This document shows positions 39,238 through 49,953 of a stretch of 64,000 nt of DNA, in pieces (the first letter of the stretch is position 1; each line of letters opens with the position of its first letter). Under the pieces are notes generated by a model. That model was not told where the DNA came from and searched no databases. It saw only the letters and a program-made list of their open reading frames with translations. The DNA lies in contig NZ_BATM01000001.1 of NCBI RefSeq assembly GCF_000467185.1, positions 62,001 to 126,000 of the forward strand, written 5' to 3'. Position numbers and translations under genes: made by a program. This DNA is from Vibrio ezurae NBRC 102218. Its GTDB lineage: Bacteria > Pseudomonadota > Gammaproteobacteria > Enterobacterales > Vibrionaceae.

Positions 39238-40581
39238 TTACCTTGTTGATTGTATTTTTTCCCAATAAAAGCGGTGACTTGACCCAGTAAAGTCTCGGCA
39301 TACAAATAAATCGCCAACCGCTACCACTTTATCGTTATACATCAAAATAGGTATCTGTGACCGTTTCCATGGTGGAATTTGATACTCCTGAAACAGTTTT
39401 TTTAATTTTCGGCTACCCACTCGCCCTTCGGGGTGAGCGCTCAAACCACTAGGATTAAACTGAACCCAAACGTTTTCATCCATATTCGCCATGCGAACGC
39501 CAAGACCAAACTCGCTGTTATCACTCACCGTAACACAGCCCAATGAGTGTGGCAGTTCCATCCTTTCGTTGAGACGTAAAGCTGACTGCCAGCCTTGTGC
39601 AAGGCTTACCTCTTCAACCAGATGAATCGAGTTTTGGAAACGACGTACCGTAATACAGCCAATAACCAGTTTAGGGTTCGCGTCTTGAGCGGCACTGATC
39701 ACTTCATTAAACAATAAGCTCAGTTGCTTACGACTTGGCATTGGTAAGTGGTGGTGTTTAAACCATTGTCGCAGTAAACGATGGCGAATCGCTTCAGATA
39801 CAGCACTTAACCGTTCAATACACAAACTGCGATCGGGATTCAGTGCTTGCTCATATTGATGTTGCAATAGCTCATCAAGTAGTTGCTCTTGCTCAAAACA
39901 CAACTCTGCACTGCGCAGCGCATTTTTTTGTATTTCCGGCCAACGACTCGACAGCTTAGCCACCACTTCATGTCGTAAAAAATTTCGGTCAAACTGAGTG
40001 TCTTGGTTGCTTTCATCTTCTACCCACTCAAGTGTATGAGCCTTAGCATAATTATGCAGTTGCTGACGAAGCAACGAAAGAAAAGGTCTCACCAATAAAC
40101 TGTCATTGAATACCGAACAAACGCCCATGCCTGCCAGCCCTCTAGGGCCACTGCCTCTTTTTAACGCCAGCAGTAAAGTCTCAAGTTGGTCATCGGCATG
40201 TTGTGCGGTTAATAACAGATCACCTTGACGCAAGTGTTTCGCCAGCAGCTCATAGCGAGCCTCTCTCGCTTGCGCTTCTAGGCTTTGCTTACTGTGACGA
40301 TCTAGGTGAGCGTGTTCGACGAAAAAAGGCACTAAAGCGGCATCACACCACTGCTGACACTGCGCTGTCCAATAGGGCGCATTTTGACTTAATCCGTGAT
40401 TCACATGCACGGCGATGACGTGTGAGGTTGGGTTTTGAGCACGATAACGAGCCAGACAATGCAGCATCACACGAGAGTCTAAGCCACCGCTCAACGCCAA
40501 TACGATTTTTGAATCAGCACGTCGATAAGCCTCAATCACTTTGCAAAAAGTATCGAAAATAATGTCCACTGCATTTCTCAC
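39238..40581 (-). CDS. tilS: tRNA(Ile)-lysidine synthase TilS
   Basis: The protein ends at 39238; I place the start at GTG 40581 ([14 protein letters not shown]), with AAGAG ten bases upstream, giving 447 residues. The frame is open ten codons further to a TTG, but that lies almost on the accA terminator and has no ribosome site. The ATP loop is [13 protein letters not shown], followed by VNHGLSQNA and the [23 protein letters not shown] motif. TilS changes C34 of the minor tRNA-Ile to lysidine so it reads AUA. The start remains the uncertain point. Confidence 0.92.
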   Translation of the reverse strand: MRNAVDIIFDTFCKVIEAYRRADSKIVLALSGGLDSRVMLHCLARYRAQNPTSHVIAVHVNHGLSQNAPYWTAQCQQWCDAALVPFFVEHAHLDRHSKQSLEAQAREARYELLAKHLRQGDLLLTAQHADDQLETLLLALKRGSGPRGLAGMGVCSVFNDSLLVRPFLSLLRQQLHNYAKAHTLEWVEDESNQDTQFDRNFLRHEVVAKLSSRWPEIQKNALRSAELCFEQEQLLDELLQHQYEQALNPDRSLCIERLSAVSEAIRHRLLRQWFKHHHLPMPSRKQLSLLFNEVISAAQDANPKLVIGCITVRRFQNSIHLVEEVSLAQGWQSALRLNERMELPHSLGCVTVSDNSEFGLGVRMANMDENVWVQFNPSGLSAHPEGRVGSRKLKKLFQEYQIPPWKRSQIPILMYNDKVVAVGDLFVCRDFTGSSHRFYWEKIQSTR

Positions 40582-40610
40582 TATGTTCAAGCTCTTTAAA
40601 AAATAGACCA

Positions 40611-40641
40611 AACCAAAAAAGGTGAGCTAGTGCTCACCTTT
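40611..40641 (-). terminator. Intrinsic terminator of accA
   Basis: A perfect 10-base-pair stem (AAAGGTGAGC / GCTCACCTTT) with a four-base loop, followed on the minus strand by six T residues. Confidence 0.9.
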
Positions 40642-40679
40642 GTTATTATCTTATTATTTGCCGTTGAGCAAATTTTAGA

Positions 40680-41639
40680 TTAGCAGTAACCGTAGCTCAT
40701 CAAGCGCTCGTAGCGACGCTCTTGTAGCTCTTCTTCATTTTTGCTATCTAGCTCTTTTAATTGGCTAATCAATACCGCTTTAATATTCTCAGCGGTGCCC
40801 ACAGGATCTCTATGTGCGCCACCTAGAGGTTCAGTGATGATTTCATCAATTAAGCCGTACTCTTTCAAACGTGGAGCAACAAGGCCCATCGCATCTGCCG
40901 CTTGTGGGGCTTTTTCTGAGTCACGCCATAAGATAGAAGCACAACCTTCTGGAGAGATAACCGAGTACGTTGAGTACTCAAGCATGTTCACGTAGTCACC
41001 GACACCAATTGCCAATGCACCGCCAGAACCACCTTCACCCACAACGTTACAGATAACTGGAACGGTAAGACCAGCCATCGCTTTTAGGTTGGTTGCAATC
41101 GCTTCTGATTGACCACGCTCTTCCGCACCAACACCAGGGTATGCACCCGCAGTATCAATAAAAGTAATGACGGGCATGTTAAAACGCTCAGCCATCTTCA
41201 TTAGACGAAGGGCTTTACGGTAGCCTTCCGGTTTTGGCATACCAAAGTTTCGGATGACTTTCTCTTTGGTTTCACGGCCTTTTTGATGACCAATAACCAT
41301 TACTGGACGTCCATCTAGACGAGCCATACCACCAACGATAGCTTTGTCATCGCCAAACGCACGATCACCGCATAATTCATCAAATTCTGTGAAGGCATTT
41401 TCGATGTAATCATAAGTGTAAGGACGTTGTGGGTGACGAGCTAATTGAGCCACTTGCCACGCACCTAGATCACTAAAAATTTTCTTTTTCAGTTCTAAGC
41501 TTTTCTTTTCAAGAGAAGTGATTTCTTTATCTAGATCGACTCCATCTCCTCCACCGTGGCGACTGACATCGCGTAGGGCTTCAATTTTAGCTTCAAGCTC
41601 TGCAATTGGCTTTTCAAACTCTAGAAAGTTCAAACTCAT
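40680..41639 (-). CDS. accA: Acetyl-CoA carboxylase carboxyltransferase subunit alpha
   Basis: A protein of 319 residues, the standard length, starting [19 protein letters not shown]. It pairs with AccD to transfer the carboxyl group from biotin to acetyl-CoA, the first step of fatty acid synthesis. Motifs are [26 protein letters not shown] and the oxyanion-hole glycines in [15 protein letters not shown]. It is downstream of dnaE with a 46-base gap and is followed by a strong terminator. Confidence 0.97.
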   Translation of the reverse strand: MSLNFLEFEKPIAELEAKIEALRDVSRHGGGDGVDLDKEITSLEKKSLELKKKIFSDLGAWQVAQLARHPQRPYTYDYIENAFTEFDELCGDRAFGDDKAIVGGMARLDGRPVMVIGHQKGRETKEKVIRNFGMPKPEGYRKALRLMKMAERFNMPVITFIDTAGAYPGVGAEERGQSEAIATNLKAMAGLTVPVICNVVGEGGSGGALAIGVGDYVNMLEYSTYSVISPEGCASILWRDSEKAPQAADAMGLVAPRLKEYGLIDEIITEPLGGAHRDPVGTAENIKAVLISQLKELDSKNEEELQERRYERLMSYGYC

Positions 41640-41685
41640 CTAGCATTCCTTCATCTTTTTGCTCTGAATACAGGGTGTTCTGTAA

Positions 41686-44600
41686 TCAGTTAAATTCGAG
41701 TTCTACCTGATCATTACCAAGTAGCTGCTTTAAATCGTCAATCAACGTATCGCTTGGCGTCACTCGCCATTCAACACCCAAGGATAACTTGGCTCTTGCG
41801 TCGCTACGTTGATAATAAATATGGACTGGAATAGTACCAGCGCGATGCGGCTCTAACACTCGACTGAAGCGTTCAAAGAACTGTGCATCAATTTGAGACT
41901 CTGATATCGAGATACTGAGTCCAGAAGCGTATTTCTCACGAGCATGCCCAAGATCCATAACTTCGCGAGCCGTCATTTTAAGGCCACCATTGAAATCATC
42001 AAAGCTGACCTGTCCAGAAACCACTACAATTCTATCTTTTTCTACAAGTTCTGCATACTTTTCTAGCATATCAGAAAATAACATCACTTCCATTCGCCCA
42101 GAGCGGTCGTCTAAAGTCAGAATACCAATACGAGTTCCGCGTTTGGTGGTCATCACTTTAGCCGCAATCACGAGGCCCGCTAAGGTCACAGATTGGTCAC
42201 GTCTTGTAGGTGTAGCGTTATTTAATCGACAACTTGTGTATTTTGCCAGTTCTCGTAAATACAAATTAATAGGGTGACCAGTAAGATATAAACCGAGCGT
42301 TTCTCGCTCCCCTTCTAGCCACACTTTTTCAGGCCATTTAGGCACTTGCGCATAGGCTTGCTCAACATCGGAGTGGGTATCGGTTAATACGCCAAACATA
42401 TCTGACTGCCCAAAAGCTTCCGCTTGGTGGTATTGACCTGCTGCTTTAACCGCTGCATCCACAGAGGCCATCATGGCTGCTCGGTGTGGACCTAAGCGAT
42501 CTAATGCACCTGCTTGAATGAGCTTTTCAATGACGCGTTTATTGCACTTTTTAAGATCGACGCGTGCACAAAAATCAAAGAGATCTTTAAAGTGCCCGCC
42601 TTTGCTCCTCGCCTCGATCATGCTATCAATTGGGCCTTCACCGACCCCTTTGATCGCGCCGATACCGTACACAATCGCGCCAGTTTCATCGACGTTAAAG
42701 CGATATAGACCTGAGTTCACATCTGGCGGTAAGATTTTTAGGCCCATGCGGATACATTCATCGACCAGGCCGACTACTTTTTCCGTATTATCCATATCCG
42801 CAGTCATTACCGCGGCCATGAATTCGGCAGGATAGTGCGTTTTCAGCCATAGCGTTTGGTATGAAACCAATGCATACGCCGCCGAGTGCGATTTGTTAAA
42901 ACCATAGCCGGCGAATTTTTCTACCAAGTCGAAGATTTTCATCGACAACTCGCCATCTACGCCGTTATTTTCCGCCCCTTCTTTAAAGACCGAGCGCTGT
43001 TTCTCCATCTCTTCCGGTTTTTTCTTACCCATAGCACGACGCAACATATCCGCGCCGCCAAGCGTATAGCCCGCCAAGATCTGGGCGATTTGCATAACCT
43101 GTTCTTGATACAGAATGATGCCGTAGGTCGGTTCTAGGGTTTCTTTTAATGACTCATGTTGCCATGTTTCATCAGGGTAAGAGATGGCTTCTCGGCCGTG
43201 CTTACGGTCAATAAAGTTATCTACCATGCCCGATTGCAATGGGCCGGGACGAAATAGCGCCACCAGTGCGATGATGTCTTCAAAACAGTCCGGTTTAAGG
43301 CGCTTGATCAAATCCTTCATACCGCGAGATTCCAGCTGGAATACCGCCGTTGTTTCGGAGTTTTGTAGCACTCTGAACGAGGCTTCATCTTGCAAAGGAA
43401 TCGATTCGATGCGAACCGGCGCTTCACCCATTTTTTCAAGTCTTGGGTTAATCAGCCCTAGCGCCCAGTCGATGATTGTTAGCGTACGTAGCCCCAAGAA
43501 GTCAAACTTAACCAGACCTGCGGTTTCTACGTCATTTTTATCAAACTGAGTAACCGGGAAGTGCCCTTCAGCATCGGCATAGATCGGTGAGAAGTCGGTA
43601 ATGGTGGTTGGCGAAATCACTACGCCACCAGCGTGTTTACCCGCGTTACGTGTACACCCTTCTAGGATGCGACACATATCGATAAGATCTTTAACCTCTT
43701 CATCGGCGTCGTAAATCTCACCAAGTTGTGGCTCAGCATCAAATGCTTTGCTTAGTGTCATGCCCGGATCAGGCGGCACTAACTTGGAGATACGATCAAC
43801 AAACCCGTATGGATGACCGAGCACGCGCCCCACATCACGAATAACCGCTTTGGCCGCCATAGTACCAAAGGTGATGATCTGCGATACCGCATCTCGACCA
43901 TATAGCTCAGCCACGTGATCGATAACCTGATCGCGCTTATCCATACAAAAGTCGATATCAAAATCGGGCATGGAGACACGTTCAGGGTTTAAGAATCGTT
44001 CAAAGAGCAGATCGTACTCTAATGGATCAAGGTCGGTAATCTTCAGCGCATAAGCCACCAATGAACCTGCACCTGAACCACGGCCTGGGCCGACAGGAAT
44101 GTCGTTATCTTTCGACCACTGGATGAACTCCATTACAATCAGGAAGTAACCGGGGAAGCCCATCTGGTTAACAACGCCTAGCTCGATTTGCAGTCGCTCA
44201 TCGTATTCAGGGCGACGTTCGGCGCGCACCTTGGGATCGGGGAATAGAAACTCTAAGCGCTCTTCTAAGCCTTCTTCAGACTTATGCACTAAGAATTCTT
44301 CAATACTCATATCACCGGTTGGGAAGTTAGGTAAGAAATACTCCCCTAGACGTACGGTAACGTTACAACGTTTGGCAATTTCGACACTGTTTTGTAAGGC
44401 TTCAGGAATGTCTGAGAACAGCTCACACATTTCTTCTTCAGTGCGCAAATACTGCTGAGCACTGTAATTTTTTGGACGACGCGGATCTTCTAGCGTAAAA
44501 CCATCATGAATCGCCACACGGATTTCATGGGCGTCAAACTGTTCAGCATTGAGGAACACCACCTCATTGGTTGCCACTACAGGAAGGTGACTTTTGGTTG

Positions 44601-45165
44601 CGCATTCCAAGGCAAAATGCAGATAGCTTTCTTCATCTACGCGGCCAGTACGCGTAAGCTCCAGATAAAAGCGATCAGCGAAATGTTGTTGATAAAAATC
44701 GATACACTGCTGAGTCAGATCATCGTTGCCTTTTAATAAGGCTTTACCTACTTCACCGCTTTTTCCGCCAGAGAGAACGATCAAGCCTTCGTTCAGCTCA
44801 GCCAGCCATTCTTTATCAATCACAGGGTGATGTTGGACGTGACCTCGAAGATAGGCTTTTGAAATCAATAGAGTCAGGTTTTTATAACCTTGGTTATTGG
44901 CTGCTAATACCGTAATGCGCGTCAGTTCATCACCAAATTCAGGTGATTGCATCATAAAGTCAGCGCCAATAATCGGCTTAATACCCTCGCCGTGGGCCTT
45001 ATTATAAAACTTCACTAAACCACATAGGTTAGTAAAGTCGGTCAAGGCCACCGCAGGCATACCAAGCTCGGCCACTTTCTTGACCAAAGGCGGCACTTTC
45101 GACAAGCCATCCACCATGGAATAGTCACTGTGGACGCGTAAATGTATAAACTTTGGCTGTGTCAT
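41686..45165 (-). CDS. dnaE: DNA polymerase III alpha subunit
   Basis: A protein of 1159 residues, the length of gammaproteobacterial DnaE. It is the replicative polymerase. Domains in order are the PHP domain ([16 protein letters not shown]), palm with the catalytic aspartates in [16 protein letters not shown], the fingers with [13 protein letters not shown], the beta-clamp and helix-hairpin-helix regions, an OB fold ([18 protein letters not shown]) and the tau-binding C-terminus. It lies between rnhB and accA as in Escherichia coli. The proofreading subunit is dnaQ in this window. Confidence 0.98.
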   Translation of the reverse strand: MTQPKFIHLRVHSDYSMVDGLSKVPPLVKKVAELGMPAVALTDFTNLCGLVKFYNKAHGEGIKPIIGADFMMQSPEFGDELTRITVLAANNQGYKNLTLLISKAYLRGHVQHHPVIDKEWLAELNEGLIVLSGGKSGEVGKALLKGNDDLTQQCIDFYQQHFADRFYLELTRTGRVDEESYLHFALECATKSHLPVVATNEVVFLNAEQFDAHEIRVAIHDGFTLEDPRRPKNYSAQQYLRTEEEMCELFSDIPEALQNSVEIAKRCNVTVRLGEYFLPNFPTGDMSIEEFLVHKSEEGLEERLEFLFPDPKVRAERRPEYDERLQIELGVVNQMGFPGYFLIVMEFIQWSKDNDIPVGPGRGSGAGSLVAYALKITDLDPLEYDLLFERFLNPERVSMPDFDIDFCMDKRDQVIDHVAELYGRDAVSQIITFGTMAAKAVIRDVGRVLGHPYGFVDRISKLVPPDPGMTLSKAFDAEPQLGEIYDADEEVKDLIDMCRILEGCTRNAGKHAGGVVISPTTITDFSPIYADAEGHFPVTQFDKNDVETAGLVKFDFLGLRTLTIIDWALGLINPRLEKMGEAPVRIESIPLQDEASFRVLQNSETTAVFQLESRGMKDLIKRLKPDCFEDIIALVALFRPGPLQSGMVDNFIDRKHGREAISYPDETWQHESLKETLEPTYGIILYQEQVMQIAQILAGYTLGGADMLRRAMGKKKPEEMEKQRSVFKEGAENNGVDGELSMKIFDLVEKFAGYGFNKSHSAAYALVSYQTLWLKTHYPAEFMAAVMTADMDNTEKVVGLVDECIRMGLKILPPDVNSGLYRFNVDETGAIVYGIGAIKGVGEGPIDSMIEARSKGGHFKDLFDFCARVDLKKCNKRVIEKLIQAGALDRLGPHRAAMMASVDAAVKAAGQYHQAEAFGQSDMFGVLTDTHSDVEQAYAQVPKWPEKVWLEGERETLGLYLTGHPINLYLRELAKYTSCRLNNATPTRRDQSVTLAGLVIAAKVMTTKRGTRIGILTLDDRSGRMEVMLFSDMLEKYAELVEKDRIVVVSGQVSFDDFNGGLKMTAREVMDLGHAREKYASGLSISISESQIDAQFFERFSRVLEPHRAGTIPVHIYYQRSDARAKLSLGVEWRVTPSDTLIDDLKQLLGNDQVELEFN

Positions 45166-45183
45166 AATTACTCTATTGTTCCG

Positions 45184-45822
45184 TTAGTCAAGCAGACCTA
45201 ACGCTCGTTTAACTGGCTTAAAACTTTTTCTGTGCTCAGCAATTACGCCGTGCTCTTCGATAGCGGCAAAATGTGCCTTGGTCGGATACCCTTTGTGCTT
45301 AGCAAAGCCAAATTGCGGGTGCTTTTCGTCCAGTTCGATCATTTCTTGGTCGCGCACCACTTTAGCGATAATAGAGGCAGCGCTGATTTCAGCGACTCTT
45401 AAATCACCTTTCACAACCGCAAGCCCCGGCATCGCAATTGTTGGCACTCGATTGCCATCAATTAAGGCAAAGTCAGGCTGAACAGACAAGCCTTCAATAG
45501 CGCGTGTCATCGCCAGCATAGTGGCATGTAAAATATTCAGCTCATCGATTTCTTCAGGTGAACAGCGACCTACTGACCATGCGAGCGCTTTTTGTTTAAT
45601 TTCTGGAAATAACGCCAAACGCTTCTTCTCAGACAGTGCCTTTGAATCGGTCAGCCCTTCAATAGGATTATTCGGGTCTAAAATAACCGCCGCCGTGACG
45701 ACATCACCCACCAATGGGCCTCGCCCTACTTCATCCACTCCGGCAAACAAAGAGTAACCTTGCGGGTACTCAAAGGGAGGGTATTCTACTTTTGCTTTTG
45801 CTTTTGCTTTTGCTTTTGCCAT
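45184..45822 (-). CDS. rnhB: Ribonuclease HII
   Basis: A protein of 212 residues with the active site [13 protein letters not shown] and the later aspartate in [21 protein letters not shown]. It nicks DNA at embedded ribonucleotides. The first 11 residues are five Ala-Lys pairs encoded by a tandem hexamer, an extension not present in the standard enzyme. The ATG follows the lpxB stop directly with no gap, so the two are translationally coupled, and dnaE starts 18 bases downstream. Confidence 0.95.
   Translation of the reverse strand: MAKAKAKAKAKVEYPPFEYPQGYSLFAGVDEVGRGPLVGDVVTAAVILDPNNPIEGLTDSKALSEKKRLALFPEIKQKALAWSVGRCSPEEIDELNILHATMLAMTRAIEGLSVQPDFALIDGNRVPTIAMPGLAVVKGDLRVAEISAASIIAKVVRDQEMIELDEKHPQFGFAKHKGYPTKAHFAAIEEHGVIAEHRKSFKPVKRALGLLD
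45790..45819 (-). repeat. Tandem GCAAAA hexamer, five copies, at the rnhB N-terminus
   Basis: Five perfect copies of GCAAAA (TTTTGC on the plus strand) code for the Ala-Lys repeat right after the rnhB start. Gain or loss of a unit keeps the frame, so it can vary the protein tail but not switch the gene off. Confidence 0.9.
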
Positions 45823-46965
45823 TTACTTGCCTATTAAATTCAGTACTGCATTGGCCGCTTGAGTATCAGCGTCACGCTTTATCCACGCATGCATCTCGCT
45901 AAACTTATCCGTCATATAAGAGGTATCACCATCAATGATGTTTTGCATTGCGCTAAATATTTGCTGAGGATTACATTCTTCCATGATCAGCTCAGTAAGC
46001 AACTCTTCATCCGCAAGCAGATTCGGCAAGCTGTAATATTTATTCAGCATCATACGCTTCGCAATAAAGCCGGAGATTTTATTCACTTTATACGCCGTCA
46101 CCATAGGACGATTAACCAACATGCCTTCTAATACCGCAGTACCACAGGCAAGTAAAATGAAATCAGCCGCAGCCATAATGTTACGCGCAGAGTTTTCTTC
46201 AATGATTTGGAAATCAAGTTCAGGAGCGGTTTGTTGCCAAATTTCTTCAAACTGCGCTTTTCGTGCGGGATTGACCGCCGATACGATAAAACCAATATCT
46301 GGGTATTTTTCATGCAGCAGTTTACAACCTTCAATGAAGTCTTGCGCCATTAACTTCACTTCGCCACGGCGACTGCCCGGCAGTACCGCGAGCCAGCGTT
46401 TATCTTGCTGTAGCCCAAAACGTTCACGCGCTTCACTTTTGCTTGAATGCATTGGAATCGCATCGGCTAGTGTGTGCCCAACAAATTCACACGCCACTTG
46501 ATACTTATCATAAAAAGCTTTTTCGAAAGGAAGAAAGGCCAGCACAAGATCCGTTGCAGCATCGATTTTAAAAATACGCTTCGGTCGCCATGCCCACACT
46601 GATGGGCTGACGTAGTGTACTGTTTTCAGACCGGCATTCTTTAACTCTAATTCCAGTCGTAAATTAAAATCAGGGGCATCAATGCCAATAAAAACATCCG
46701 GTTGCCACTGTTTGAAAAACTTGGCCGTTTCTTTTTTTATGTGCAGAATGCGACGCAGTCGTCCTAGGACTTCAACCAATCCCATGACTGATAGCTCTTC
46801 CATATCAAATAAAGAGCGACACCCTAGCGCCTGCATTTTCGGCCCGGCAATTCCAACAAATTCAGCATCAGGATACTTTTGCTGAATGCCCTTGATAAGA
46901 CCTTCACCTAGTGTGTCACCAGACAACTCTCCAACAACAACACCGATACGTAATGGTCGACTCAT
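45823..46965 (-). CDS. lpxB: Lipid-A-disaccharide synthase
   Basis: I start it at 46965 (MSRPLRIGVVVGELSGD), giving 380 residues, with AGGAG nine bases upstream; the frame is open 15 codons further but those are hydrophobic and not family-like. The enzyme joins UDP-2,3-diacylglucosamine and lipid X in lipid A synthesis. Motifs include GELSGDTLGEG, YVSPSVWAWRPKRI and VLPGSRRGEV. It is downstream of lpxA and directly joined to rnhB. Confidence 0.96.
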   Translation of the reverse strand: MSRPLRIGVVVGELSGDTLGEGLIKGIQQKYPDAEFVGIAGPKMQALGCRSLFDMEELSVMGLVEVLGRLRRILHIKKETAKFFKQWQPDVFIGIDAPDFNLRLELELKNAGLKTVHYVSPSVWAWRPKRIFKIDAATDLVLAFLPFEKAFYDKYQVACEFVGHTLADAIPMHSSKSEARERFGLQQDKRWLAVLPGSRRGEVKLMAQDFIEGCKLLHEKYPDIGFIVSAVNPARKAQFEEIWQQTAPELDFQIIEENSARNIMAAADFILLACGTAVLEGMLVNRPMVTAYKVNKISGFIAKRMMLNKYYSLPNLLADEELLTELIMEECNPQQIFSAMQNIIDGDTSYMTDKFSEMHAWIKRDADTQAANAVLNLIGK

Positions 46966-47011
46966 AAATTGCACTCCTAGACACAAAATAAGGAAACAAA
47001 AAGGACACAAA

Positions 47012-47043
47012 CAAAAAGATCGCCCATTACAGCGATCTTTTAA
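47012..47043 (-). terminator. Stem-loop with T run between lpxA and lpxB
   Basis: A perfect 10-base-pair stem (AAAAGATCGC / GCGATCTTTT) with an eight-base loop, followed on the minus strand by TTTTTGTTTG. It has the form of an intrinsic terminator inside the lpx operon, so lpxB-rnhB-dnaE may be partly uncoupled from lpxA. Confidence 0.75.
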
Positions 47044-47065
47044 AAAGGAAAACTAAACGCTGTTA

Positions 47066-47857
47066 TTAGCGAATGATGCCACGGTTCACATCATTGTTTA
47101 GGTAATCAATGAATTGCTTAACCGCAGGGTACTCATCAGCTGATTTAGCAATTTCAACTTTCGCTTCATCTAAAGTGAGACCTGAACGGTACAGTGTTTT
47201 AAATGCACGACGTACAGCAAGAATATCTTGCTTCTCAAAACCACGACGTTTCATGCCTTCAGAGTTAATACCGATAGGGCTACAGTGGTTACCTTGCGCC
47301 ATCACAAATGGAGGGATGTCTTGCGCTACCGTAGAGCCGCCGCCGATGAAGGCGTGCGCACCTAAAGTACAGAACTGATGCACAGGAACCAGCGCAGTAA
47401 GAATCACGTAGTCTTGTACTTTAACGTGTCCAGCAAGAGTCGCGTTATTGCCAAGAATAACGTTGTCACCAATGACACAGTCATGGGCAATGTGTGCGTT
47501 CACACAAAATAGGTTATCGCTACCTACTTGAGTAATGCCTTTATCTTGTACTGTACCACGGTGCATCTGCACACTTTCGCGAATCACGTTACGATCGCCT
47601 ACCACCAGTTGGGTAGCTTCACCGTGATATTTCTTATCTTGGTTCTCTTCACCTAAAATGGCAAAAGAAAACACGCGGTTTCCATTACCAATTTTGGTTA
47701 AGCCTTTAATCACAACATGAGACATAATCTCATTGTCTTCACCAATTTCAACATCGCCACTGATGTATGTAAACGGCCCAACCGTTGTGTTGGCGCCAAT
47801 AGTTACATTGCCTTCAATAACTGCAGTTGGATGAATTTTTGCAGTAGGATCAATCAT
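47066..47857 (-). CDS. lpxA: UDP-N-acetylglucosamine acyltransferase
   Basis: I start it at 47857 (MIDPTAKIHPTAVIEG), giving 263 residues, matching the family (262 in Escherichia coli); seven extra codons upstream lie inside the end of fabZ. The left-handed beta helix of hexapeptide repeats runs through residue 190, and the catalytic His125 is in NAHIAHDCVIGD. It adds the first acyl chain of lipid A using acyl-ACP. It starts one base after the fabZ stop. Confidence 0.97.
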   Translation of the reverse strand: MIDPTAKIHPTAVIEGNVTIGANTTVGPFTYISGDVEIGEDNEIMSHVVIKGLTKIGNGNRVFSFAILGEENQDKKYHGEATQLVVGDRNVIRESVQMHRGTVQDKGITQVGSDNLFCVNAHIAHDCVIGDNVILGNNATLAGHVKVQDYVILTALVPVHQFCTLGAHAFIGGGSTVAQDIPPFVMAQGNHCSPIGINSEGMKRRGFEKQDILAVRRAFKTLYRSGLTLDEAKVEIAKSADEYPAVKQFIDYLNNDVNRGIIR

Positions 47858-47858
47858 A

Positions 47859-48311
47859 TTAGAATTCTCGACGAGCACATTTTAGTTCTGCAGAACAAAC
47901 AACCTCACCATCAACTTTAGCAACACCGTTAAACATCGCAATACCGCGACGATTTTTTAACAGCTCTACTTCGATGATCATTTGATCGCCTGGAGTAACA
48001 GGTTTACGGAACTTTGCTTGGTCTACACTAGCAAAGTAATACAATTCATTTTCTTTTGGTGCGCCAAAGGTTTTAAATGCCAGTAACCCTGTTGCCTGAG
48101 CCATTGCTTCTAGGATAAGTACCCCTGGAAATACAGGCAGTTGTGGGAAGTGACCCGTGAACTGAGGCTCATTAAAGGTCACGTTTTTCAAACCAACTAG
48201 ATATTTTCCTTCTTCGTAATCAGTCACACGATCAAGAAGTAAAAACGGATAACGGTGTGGAAGAAGAGATTGAATCTCCATAATATCCATGGTCTTGTTT
48301 TCAGAAGTCAA
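47859..48311 (-). CDS. fabZ: 3-hydroxyacyl-ACP dehydratase FabZ
   Basis: A hotdog-fold protein of 150 residues with catalytic His54 ([14 protein letters not shown]) and Glu68 (LILEAMAQ). It dehydrates 3-hydroxyacyl-ACP in fatty acid elongation; the same 3-hydroxyacyl-ACP pool feeds LpxA and LpxD, whose genes flank it. The order lpxD-fabZ-lpxA is the conserved one. Confidence 0.97.
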   Translation of the reverse strand: MTSENKTMDIMEIQSLLPHRYPFLLLDRVTDYEEGKYLVGLKNVTFNEPQFTGHFPQLPVFPGVLILEAMAQATGLLAFKTFGAPKENELYYFASVDQAKFRKPVTPGDQMIIEVELLKNRRGIAMFNGVAKVDGEVVCSAELKCARREF

Positions 48312-48360
48312 AGTGCATTTCCTTTAATGTAACGCTTTAATTTATTTAAGATTATAGACT

Positions 48361-48386
48361 AAAAAGACCTGCTTATTGCAGGCCTT
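48361..48386 (-). terminator. Stem-loop with T run between lpxD and fabZ
   Basis: On the minus strand, GGCCTGC-AATAA-GCAGGTC forms a seven-pair stem (one G-T pair) followed by TTTTT, just after the lpxD stop. It could act as an attenuator in the operon. Confidence 0.65.
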
Positions 48387-48396
48387 AATAGAGAAT

Positions 48397-49416
48397 TTAA
48401 GAGCCGAGCTTTTTCTCGAGTTCATTGAGACGATTCAGCATATCTTCAAGCCTGTTAAGGCGAGCAACTGACTTGCGCCACTCTCGATTAGGTAGTGCTG
48501 GCATACCTGATGAATACACGCCTTTTTCAGTGATGCTGCGAAGCACCATAGCACGACCAGAGATCATGCTACCGTCGGCAATTTCTAAGTGCCCTGAAAT
48601 GGCGGCGCCACCACCAATAATACAATATTTACCAATGTGAGTACTACCACCGACTACCGTGCCACCTGCAATGCAAGAGCCGTAATCGATACAGACATTA
48701 TGACCAATTTGAATTTGGTTATCTAAAATCACATTGCTACCGATAACAGTGTCGTCTAACGCACCTCTATCAACGGTTGTGCTTGCGCCAATTTCAACAC
48801 GATCGCCAACTCTGACTGTGCCGACTTGCGGGATTTTGATCCATTCGCCACGCTCGTTAGCGTAACCAAAGCCGTCTGCACCAATCACTGAGCTAGAATG
48901 AAAAACACAACGCTCACCGACTTGTACATGATGGTAAACCGTTGCATTAGCCCACAATTGTGTACCTGCACCAATGACCGCGTTTTTACCCACATAAGCA
49001 CCTGCACCAATAGAGACGTTATCTCCTAGTACCGCGCCTGAATCGATCGTAGCATTTGGGCCAATAGAGACATTGCTACCAAGAACAGCATCATCTGCAA
49101 TACTTGCCGATGCTGCTATTCCAGTCGCAGGAAGCTGCGGCGTATTTAACGCTTGAGCAACCTTAGCATAAGCTACATAAGGATCAGCGACGACCAGTGC
49201 ATTACCAGAACATAATGCACGTTCGCTTTCCTTAACCATGACCACTGACGCCTTACACTCTGGCAATTGCTTTTTATAGCGTGGATTCGACAAGAAGGTA
49301 ATTTGCCCTTCTTCGGCTTTATCCATTGCAGCTACCGAAGTAACCTTAGTATCAGGCTCACCGTAAAGTGTACCACCGGTAATTTGTTCAAGTTGTTGTA
49401 GCGTCAGTTCTGTCAT
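48397..49416 (-). CDS. lpxD: UDP-3-O-(3-hydroxyacyl)glucosamine N-acyltransferase
   Basis: A protein of 339 residues with the N-terminal uridine-binding domain ([13 protein letters not shown]), then a long left-handed beta helix (repeats from about 105 to 310, such as [19 protein letters not shown]) and the catalytic histidine in [11 protein letters not shown]. It adds the second 3-hydroxyacyl chain in lipid A synthesis. It is six bases after the skp stop on the same strand. Confidence 0.97.
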   Translation of the reverse strand: MTELTLQQLEQITGGTLYGEPDTKVTSVAAMDKAEEGQITFLSNPRYKKQLPECKASVVMVKESERALCSGNALVVADPYVAYAKVAQALNTPQLPATGIAASASIADDAVLGSNVSIGPNATIDSGAVLGDNVSIGAGAYVGKNAVIGAGTQLWANATVYHHVQVGERCVFHSSSVIGADGFGYANERGEWIKIPQVGTVRVGDRVEIGASTTVDRGALDDTVIGSNVILDNQIQIGHNVCIDYGSCIAGGTVVGGSTHIGKYCIIGGGAAISGHLEIADGSMISGRAMVLRSITEKGVYSSGMPALPNREWRKSVARLNRLEDMLNRLNELEKKLGS

Positions 49417-49422
49417 AATTTA

Positions 49423-49935
49423 TTACTTATTTAGTTCGTCGATCACTTTTTGTGATAGGTCTAGTTCAGGCTTAGCGTATTGAAGAGCTTGTGCATCTAC
49501 AACCATGTCTACGCCTTCACGTTTAGCAACAACGTTTACCGCGTCTTGAATCACTTTAAATAGTTTTTGCTTCTCTTGCGCTTCACGACGTTTGCCATCA
49601 CGCTCTAGAGATTGACCTTTCAGTTTGTATTCAGCTTCTAGGCCCGCAATTTCGATTTGCAGTTTACGTACGCCATCATCACCAAGTAGTGCAGCGTCGC
49701 GACGTGCTTTATCCGCTTTAGACTTAATCTTAGCTTCAATCGCTTTTAAATCTGCTGTTTTGTCTTTGAACTCTTCTTGAAGAGATTTAAGTACAGCCTC
49801 ACGTTGTGGTAGCTCTTGGAAAATTTGAGCGGTATTTACATAAGCAACTTTTTGAGCAGCTTCTGCGGCATGCGCCACCAAAGATGTAGACAAAACTACA
49901 AGACTTAGGCCAGCTGCTTTAATTAGTTTTTTCAA
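49423..49935 (-). CDS. skp: Periplasmic OmpH-family chaperone Skp
   Basis: A protein of 170 residues with a signal peptide (MKKLIKAAGLSLVVLSTSLVAHAA) and the Skp/OmpH core: KVAYVNTAQIFQELPQREAVL, then long charged helices (about 50-135) that form the jellyfish arms of the trimer. It escorts unfolded outer-membrane proteins to the BAM complex. It is 18 bases after bamA, whose product receives Skp clients. Confidence 0.95.
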   Translation of the reverse strand: MKKLIKAAGLSLVVLSTSLVAHAAEAAQKVAYVNTAQIFQELPQREAVLKSLQEEFKDKTADLKAIEAKIKSKADKARRDAALLGDDGVRKLQIEIAGLEAEYKLKGQSLERDGKRREAQEKQKLFKVIQDAVNVVAKREGVDMVVDAQALQYAKPELDLSQKVIDELNK

Positions 49936-49953
49936 TTTATTATCCTCAAATGT

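Noticed and set aside
42518..42835. Plus-strand frames of 60 to 195 codons inside dnaE, ligA, bamA and other genes
   Set aside because: They lie wholly inside strongly supported genes on the other strand or in another frame, with no ribosome site and no family resemblance.
45790..45819. Tandem repeat as a CRISPR or phase-variation switch
   Set aside because: The unit is a perfect in-frame hexamer with no spacers, so it is neither an array nor able to shift the frame.
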